Assembly (NCBI RefSeq): GCF_018623055.1
Contig: NZ_CP076019.1
Span: 124,001-188,000 of the forward strand
Direction of reading: 5' to 3'
Source: Halorubrum sp. 2020YC2
Lineage (GTDB): Archaea; Halobacteriota; Halobacteria; Halobacteriales; Haloferacaceae
DNA length: 64,000 bases
The position numbers were made by a program, and so were the translations under genes. Numbering within the stretch: the stretch's first letter is position 1; the number at the start of each line of letters is the position of its first letter. This document shows positions 60,561 to 64,000 of the stretch, in pieces. The notes under the pieces were generated by a model, which saw nothing but the letters and a program-made list of their open reading frames with translations, was not told the origin of the DNA and ran no database searches.

Positions 60561-61586
60561 TCACGAATACTCCAAGACCACCTGAACCGCCGCGTCGGAC
60601 CCCGAGTCGAGCAGCTCGTACGCCTCGGCCGCGCCATCGAACGGGATCCGGTGGGTGATCAGATCGTCGGCGGGGATCCGGTCGAGCCGGTCGAGCGCCG
60701 CGTCCATGCGACGGTCGCGGTCCCAGCGCCCCCGGAGTTCGGGGCTGATCGTCGACACCTGACTGGAGACGATGTCGATGCGGTCCCGGTGGAACCGCCC
60801 GCCCAGTCCGATCGGGTCGCGTTTGGTCCCGTACCACGACCCGACGACGATCCGCGCGTCGTAGCCGACGACGCCGATGGCGTCGTCGAGCGCGCTCGGC
60901 TGGCCGGAGAGCTCGACCGCGAGGTCGGCGTCGTCGAGGGCGGCGTCCGAACCGGCGAGGTCGGCGTCGGCTACGTCGTCCAGCGCCGCCGGCGTCGTCG
61001 TCCGGTCAGCGCCGAACGCCGCGGCGAGGGTCCGACGGCGCTCGATCGGGTCGACCACGACGAGCGATTCCAGCGGGAACGCGGCCAGCAGTCGGGTGAC
61101 GCAGAGCCCGATCACGCCGGCGCCGAACACCACGACCCGCTCTCCGAGCCGCGGCGCGGCGTCGAGGACGATGTTCGTCGCGGTCTCGACGGAGGGGAGG
61201 AGCGCCCCGACGGCCGGCGTCGTCCCCGGCGGGAGCGCGACCACCGACTCGGGGGTCGCGCGGAAGCTCGTCTGGTGCGGGACGAACGAGAACACCGACC
61301 GACCGACCCACTCCGGGTCGACGTCCGCCCCGACCTCGGTGACGACCCCGCTCGCGGCGTACCCGTACCGGAGGGGGTACGAGAGGTCGCCGTCGAGCGC
61401 GTCGAGCGCCTCGTCGGCCGGGAGGTCGTCCGGCGTCTGGTCGCGGTACACGAGCAGTTCCGTCCCGGCGCTTATGGCCGACGCCCGAGTGTCGACGAGC
61501 AGTTCGTCGGCGCCCGGCGGACCGACCGACGTCTCCCGCACTTCGACGGTCTCCGGGCCCGTGAAGTAGAGCGCGGCGTCGGTCAT
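60561..61586 (-). CDS. medium-chain (zinc-type) dehydrogenase family protein
   Basis: This 341-residue MDR protein has a GroES-like N-terminal domain (DELLVDTRASAISAGTELLVYRD) with few zinc ligands, and a Rossmann domain ERVVVFGAGVIGLCVTRLL with VDPIERRR. It ends DAAVQVVLEY, typical of sorbitol-dehydrogenase-like zinc-independent MDRs. The start at 61586 (MTDAALYF) is chosen over a far upstream ATG. It is convergent with the CDP-alcohol gene and completes the sugar-type cluster. The substrate is unknown. Confidence 0.82.
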   Translation of the reverse strand: MTDAALYFTGPETVEVRETSVGPPGADELLVDTRASAISAGTELLVYRDQTPDDLPADEALDALDGDLSYPLRYGYAASGVVTEVGADVDPEWVGRSVFSFVPHQTSFRATPESVVALPPGTTPAVGALLPSVETATNIVLDAAPRLGERVVVFGAGVIGLCVTRLLAAFPLESLVVVDPIERRRTLAAAFGADRTTTPAALDDVADADLAGSDAALDDADLAVELSGQPSALDDAIGVVGYDARIVVGSWYGTKRDPIGLGGRFHRDRIDIVSSQVSTISPELRGRWDRDRRMDAALDRLDRIPADDLITHRIPFDGAAEAYELLDSGSDAAVQVVLEYS

Positions 61587-61763
61587 CGGGTCGCGAGTTC
61601 GTCCCGTTCGCTGACGGCGCCGGAGCGACGCGGCGACGCCCGGCCCGGCTGGTGGCGTGACACGTAGCGTCACACGGACCGCGTGATATTAAGTCCTCGC
61701 GCCAGGTCGACGCGGGACCGAGAAAAGCGATGTCGAAGCCGGACCGCGGCGGTCGCGGGAGGC

Positions 61764-62999
61764 CTAGCGGATGACGTCCAGCCCGTTGTTCTTCTCGATC
61801 GGCTCGCTACCGCCGTCGGACTCCCACGCGTTGCGCTCGGTGCCGCCGGAGACCGCCGCCTCGCCCCTGTCGCCGCGGCCGCCCGCGGCGTCGTTCGCCT
61901 CGGCCGCCCGCTGGCGCGAGTCGCCGAGGTCGTCGCCGTTGACCGCCGCCCGGGACTTGTCCGCCTGCTTCTGGGTCGAGGGGCCGAGCACCTGCGCGCT
62001 CTGGACGCCCGTCATGATCGCCATGACGCGCACCTTCCCCTTGTACTCCTCTTGGATGCGGGCGCCCCAGATCACGTTGGCGCTCGCCTCCAGCCGCTCG
62101 GTGATGTTGTTCGCGATCCCCTCGGCCTCCTTCAGCGTGAGGTCCGGGCCGCCAGTGATGTGGACGAGTCCGCCCGAGGCGCCGCGGTAGTCCACGTCGA
62201 GCAGCGGGTGGTTCATCGCGTCGTTGACCACCTCTTGGGTCTTGTTCTTGTCTTGCGTCTCGCCGACGAGCATGACCGCGACGCCGCCCTGGTCCATGAT
62301 CGTCGACATGTCGGCGTAGTCGAGGTTGATGAGGCTCGGCTGGGTGATCGTCTCCGAGATCCCCTTGACCGTCTCCGCGATGATCTGGTCCATCACGGAG
62401 AACGCCTTCCCGATCGGCAGGTTCGGGACGTAATCGAGGAGCCGGTTGTTGTCGAGGACGATGATCGAGTCGGCCTCGTTGCGGAGGGTCTCTAACCCCT
62501 CCTCGGCTTTCACCGTGCGGGCGCGCTCGACGTTGAACGGCGTCGAGACCATCCCGACCACGATGGCGCCCTGCTCTTTGGCGATCTTCGAGACGACCGG
62601 CGCCGCGCCGGTGCCCGTGCCGCCGCCCATGCCGGCGGTGACGAAGACGAGGTCGGCGTCACCGAGCACCTCCTTTATCGTGCCCTGAGCCATCTCGGTG
62701 GCGCGCTCGCCCATCTTGGGGTCGCCGCCGGCGCCGAGCCCCTGCGTGAGCGACTTGCCCACGAGGATCTTGGTGTCGGCCTCGATCATCTTGAGGTGCT
62801 GTTTGTCCGTGTTGATGGCGACGGTGTCGGCGCCGTCGACGCCGATGTTGTACAGCCGGTTGACCGTGTTGTTCCCGGCGCCGCCGGCGCCGACGATGAC
62901 GATCCGGGGGTCCCCGAACTCGTCGTCGTCCATGTCGACGTCCATGTCGCGCTTCTCCGCTTCCGCGTTGTCAAGGGCGTCCTGAACGAGATCTTGCAT
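61764..62999 (-). CDS. ftsZ2: cell division protein FtsZ2
   Basis: This 411-residue tubulin homologue has [13 protein letters not shown], the tubulin signature [12 protein letters not shown] (about residues 118-130) and the T7 loop [11 protein letters not shown] with catalytic Asp. The N-terminus [15 protein letters not shown] and the acidic first 25 residues are those of haloarchaeal FtsZ2, which constricts the division ring after FtsZ1 sets it up. The C-terminal 70 residues are a linker with no obvious tail motif. It is last in cdrS-ftsZ2, 4 nt after the cdrS stop. Confidence 0.95.
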   Translation of the reverse strand: MQDLVQDALDNAEAEKRDMDVDMDDDEFGDPRIVIVGAGGAGNNTVNRLYNIGVDGADTVAINTDKQHLKMIEADTKILVGKSLTQGLGAGGDPKMGERATEMAQGTIKEVLGDADLVFVTAGMGGGTGTGAAPVVSKIAKEQGAIVVGMVSTPFNVERARTVKAEEGLETLRNEADSIIVLDNNRLLDYVPNLPIGKAFSVMDQIIAETVKGISETITQPSLINLDYADMSTIMDQGGVAVMLVGETQDKNKTQEVVNDAMNHPLLDVDYRGASGGLVHITGGPDLTLKEAEGIANNITERLEASANVIWGARIQEEYKGKVRVMAIMTGVQSAQVLGPSTQKQADKSRAAVNGDDLGDSRQRAAEANDAAGGRGDRGEAAVSGGTERNAWESDGGSEPIEKNNGLDVIR

Positions 63000-63003
63000 C
63001 AGT

Positions 63004-63183
63004 TTACACCTTCGCCCAGTTGCGGTTGCGGCCGCGCTCGTCGCGGTCGCCGTCCTGTTCGTTCAACATGTCGCGGACGGCCGACCGGATCGCCTCGCTC
63101 CGGTTCGGGAACTCGCCCGTCTCCACCATCTGTTCGACCTCGTCGATCTGCTGTTTCGGGATTCGTAGTGTCACACGCTCCAT
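63004..63183 (-). CDS. cdrS: CdrS, short ribbon-helix-helix cell-division regulator
   Basis: This 59-residue protein begins [40 protein letters not shown] and is a canonical ribbon-helix-helix; the tail is Asp/Arg-rich. In Halobacterium CdrS is encoded next to ftsZ2 and controls it; this gene has the same place, size and orientation. The start ATG is at 63183; the frame is open to 63261 but the region before is leader with operator repeats. It is probably co-transcribed with ftsZ2. Confidence 0.9.
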   Translation of the reverse strand: MERVTLRIPKQQIDEVEQMVETGEFPNRSEAIRSAVRDMLNEQDGDRDERGRNRNWAKV

Positions 63184-63196
63184 TGGTATTCCCCCG

Positions 63197-63350
63197 GTAA
63201 GACGGCGAACACGCGACGCGTGTGTCTTACAGTCCGGAACCGCCCGAATGCGGAGCGACACCCCGCGCCGGACGTCCGCTGTAAGACGACCGTCTTACGC
63301 AGTTGAAGTCATCGAGCCTACTAATATAAATCTACCGGTGGTTGTAAGAC
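63197..63350. promoter_or_regulatory. cdrS-ftsZ2 promoter with five GTAAGAC/GTCTTAC repeats
   Basis: The heptamer occurs at 63197-63203, 63224-63230 (inverse), 63281-63287, 63292-63298 (inverse) and 63344-63350. The pair at 63281-63298 is a perfect 8+2+8 palindrome (GTAAGACG-AC-CGTCTTAC). A minus-strand TATA (TTTATATTA, about 63322-63330) would place the start of transcription beside the palindrome, about 115 nt ahead of cdrS. The cluster is a strong operator for a symmetric, RHH-type factor. Confidence 0.85.
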
Positions 63351-63398
63351 AATTCGCGACCCGTTGCCTCTCCGACGGGTCACGGCGTCAGACACCGG

Positions 63399-64000
63399 TC
63401 ACCGGTCGTTCAACACGTCCGCAGCGGGGGTTCGGCGCCCGCAGCCGGGGCAGAACGCCCAGTCCGTCCGGATCTCGTCGCCGCACTCGCAGAACGCCCT
63501 GTGGGACTGCTTTTCCCCGCAGTTCGGGCAGTACACGTGGTCTGACGGCACGTTTTCGCCACATCCGCCGCAGACGTTCGCTCGCGTTTGCGCGCTCGGG
63601 CTCCCGTCCGTCTTACGCGTGTCCGGCTCCGGAGCGCCGGCCGTCTCGCGCGTCGCGCCGACGTCCGCCTCCGACTCGTCGAATTCGGCACTCGGAGCGT
63701 CGAGCGTGACGTTTACGTTGATGTCGCCGGCGCTTCCGGGCGACCGCGTCGGCGTCGCGGCGCCGCCCGTCGGACCCAACCGCTCGTCGAGGGCGGCGTC
63801 GAGCCGCTCCGCGATCAGCTCGTCGACCCGCTCCGCGAGGGCGTCGTCGACGCTCTCGGCGGGCGCGTCGGACGCGTCCGACGCGGCGGGGTCGTCCCCG
63901 TCGAGGTACGTCCGCAGCGCCTTCCGCATCACCTCGCTCTTCGAGGCGTCACACGCTTCCAGCCGGTCGACGAGCCCGTCGTCCGCCCGGAAGGTGATCT
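63399..64000 (-). CDS. cdrL: CdrL-like ribbon-helix-helix protein with double zinc ribbon (truncated at window end)
   Basis: The start lies beyond 64000. From the first full codon the protein reads ITFRADDGLVDRLEACDASKSEVMRKALRTYLDG, a ribbon-helix-helix N-terminus, then an acidic linker, and a C-terminal double zinc ribbon with CGGCGENVPSDHVYCPNCGE and CECGDEIRTDWAFCPGCG. The combination matches CdrL, the longer partner of CdrS in haloarchaea. It is upstream of, and in the same direction as, the cdrS-ftsZ2 promoter. It should bind DNA, perhaps the operator above. Confidence 0.88.
   Translation of the reverse strand, partial: ITFRADDGLVDRLEACDASKSEVMRKALRTYLDGDDPAASDASDAPAESVDDALAERVDELIAERLDAALDERLGPTGGAATPTRSPGSAGDINVNVTLDAPSAEFDESEADVGATRETAGAPEPDTRKTDGSPSAQTRANVCGGCGENVPSDHVYCPNCGEKQSHRAFCECGDEIRTDWAFCPGCGRRTPAADVLNDR

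Noticed and set aside
61657-61673. GTGAC...GTCAC inverted repeat upstream of the MDR dehydrogenase as an operator
   Set aside because: Arms are only five bases and such pairs are frequent; position relative to the start gives no support.
1-64000. Search for a replication origin (orc1/cdc6 with ORB repeats), rRNA operon or CRISPR array
   Set aside because: No Orc1/Cdc6 protein, ORB-type repeats, rRNA signature or regularly spaced repeat was seen.

Overview
The window is a 64 kb piece of a haloarchaeal chromosome. The evidence is the very high GC content, the acidic Asp/Glu-rich proteins, leaderless promoters with a TATA-like box about 25-28 nt before many starts, and archaeal marker genes (RfcS, ABCE1, the CCA enzyme, archaemetzincin, FtsZ2). 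Halorubrum or a close relative is plausible but not proven. No replication origin, rRNA or CRISPR array was seen.

Layout. 0-7 kb: a tandem Hsp20 pair, two isoaspartyl methyltransferase-like proteins, a HerA-like ATPase, a fluoride-channel (CrcB) pair and the CCA-adding enzyme. 7.0-7.2 kb: tRNA-Asn(GUU) and a CAU-anticodon tRNA, probably Ile2. 7.3-14 kb: housekeeping genes (OsmC, HAD, UPF0146, archaemetzincin, a YgfZ/GcvT-like protein, a PiT phosphate transporter preceded by a 42-residue membrane protein, and a phosphodiesterase). 14.4-16.7 kb: replication factor C small subunit, split by a 436-residue intein. 17-25 kb: EtfAB, secreted and pilin-like proteins, a quinone-type methyltransferase and a hydroxyacid dehydrogenase. 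25-32 kb: small regulators, an EMC6-like protein with ABCE1, Sua5, a redoxin/glutaredoxin pair and a CNNM/CBS protein. 32-39.6 kb: a metalloprotease-like protein, a queuosine-precursor transporter, the biotin ECF transporter bioY-bioM-bioN behind a BirA-type operator, and a membrane Fe-S oxidoreductase that could take electrons from ETF. 40-46.7 kb: an intact IS6-family insertion with its 8-bp target duplication, then pstS-C-A-B-phoU and a low-molecular-weight phosphatase. 46.8-53.4 kb: a cation exchanger, the methylmalonyl-CoA mutase B12 subunit with MeaB, a hydrolase, a response regulator and NcsA. 53.4-61.6 kb: a pterin/sugar-type cluster (methyltransferase, GT4, frameshifted PTPS, sulfatase-like protein, a Gfo/Idh-aldo-keto reductase fusion, CDP-alcohol transferase and an MDR dehydrogenase). 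61.7-64 kb: the division operon cdrL (cut by the window end), cdrS and ftsZ2.

The most unusual feature is a dispersed non-coding element present three times (about 13.9, 31.9 and 52.1 kb). The copies share short invariant blocks separated by stems whose sequence changes while the pairing is kept, as expected of a structured RNA or small mobile element. I do not recognise the family. Other notable points are five copies of GTAAGAC/GTCTTAC around the cdrS-ftsZ2 promoter, a textbook BirA-like operator before bioY, a PD-(D/E)xK-type endonuclease inside the RFC intein, and a one-base frameshift in a PTPS gene that is translationally coupled to a glycosyltransferase.
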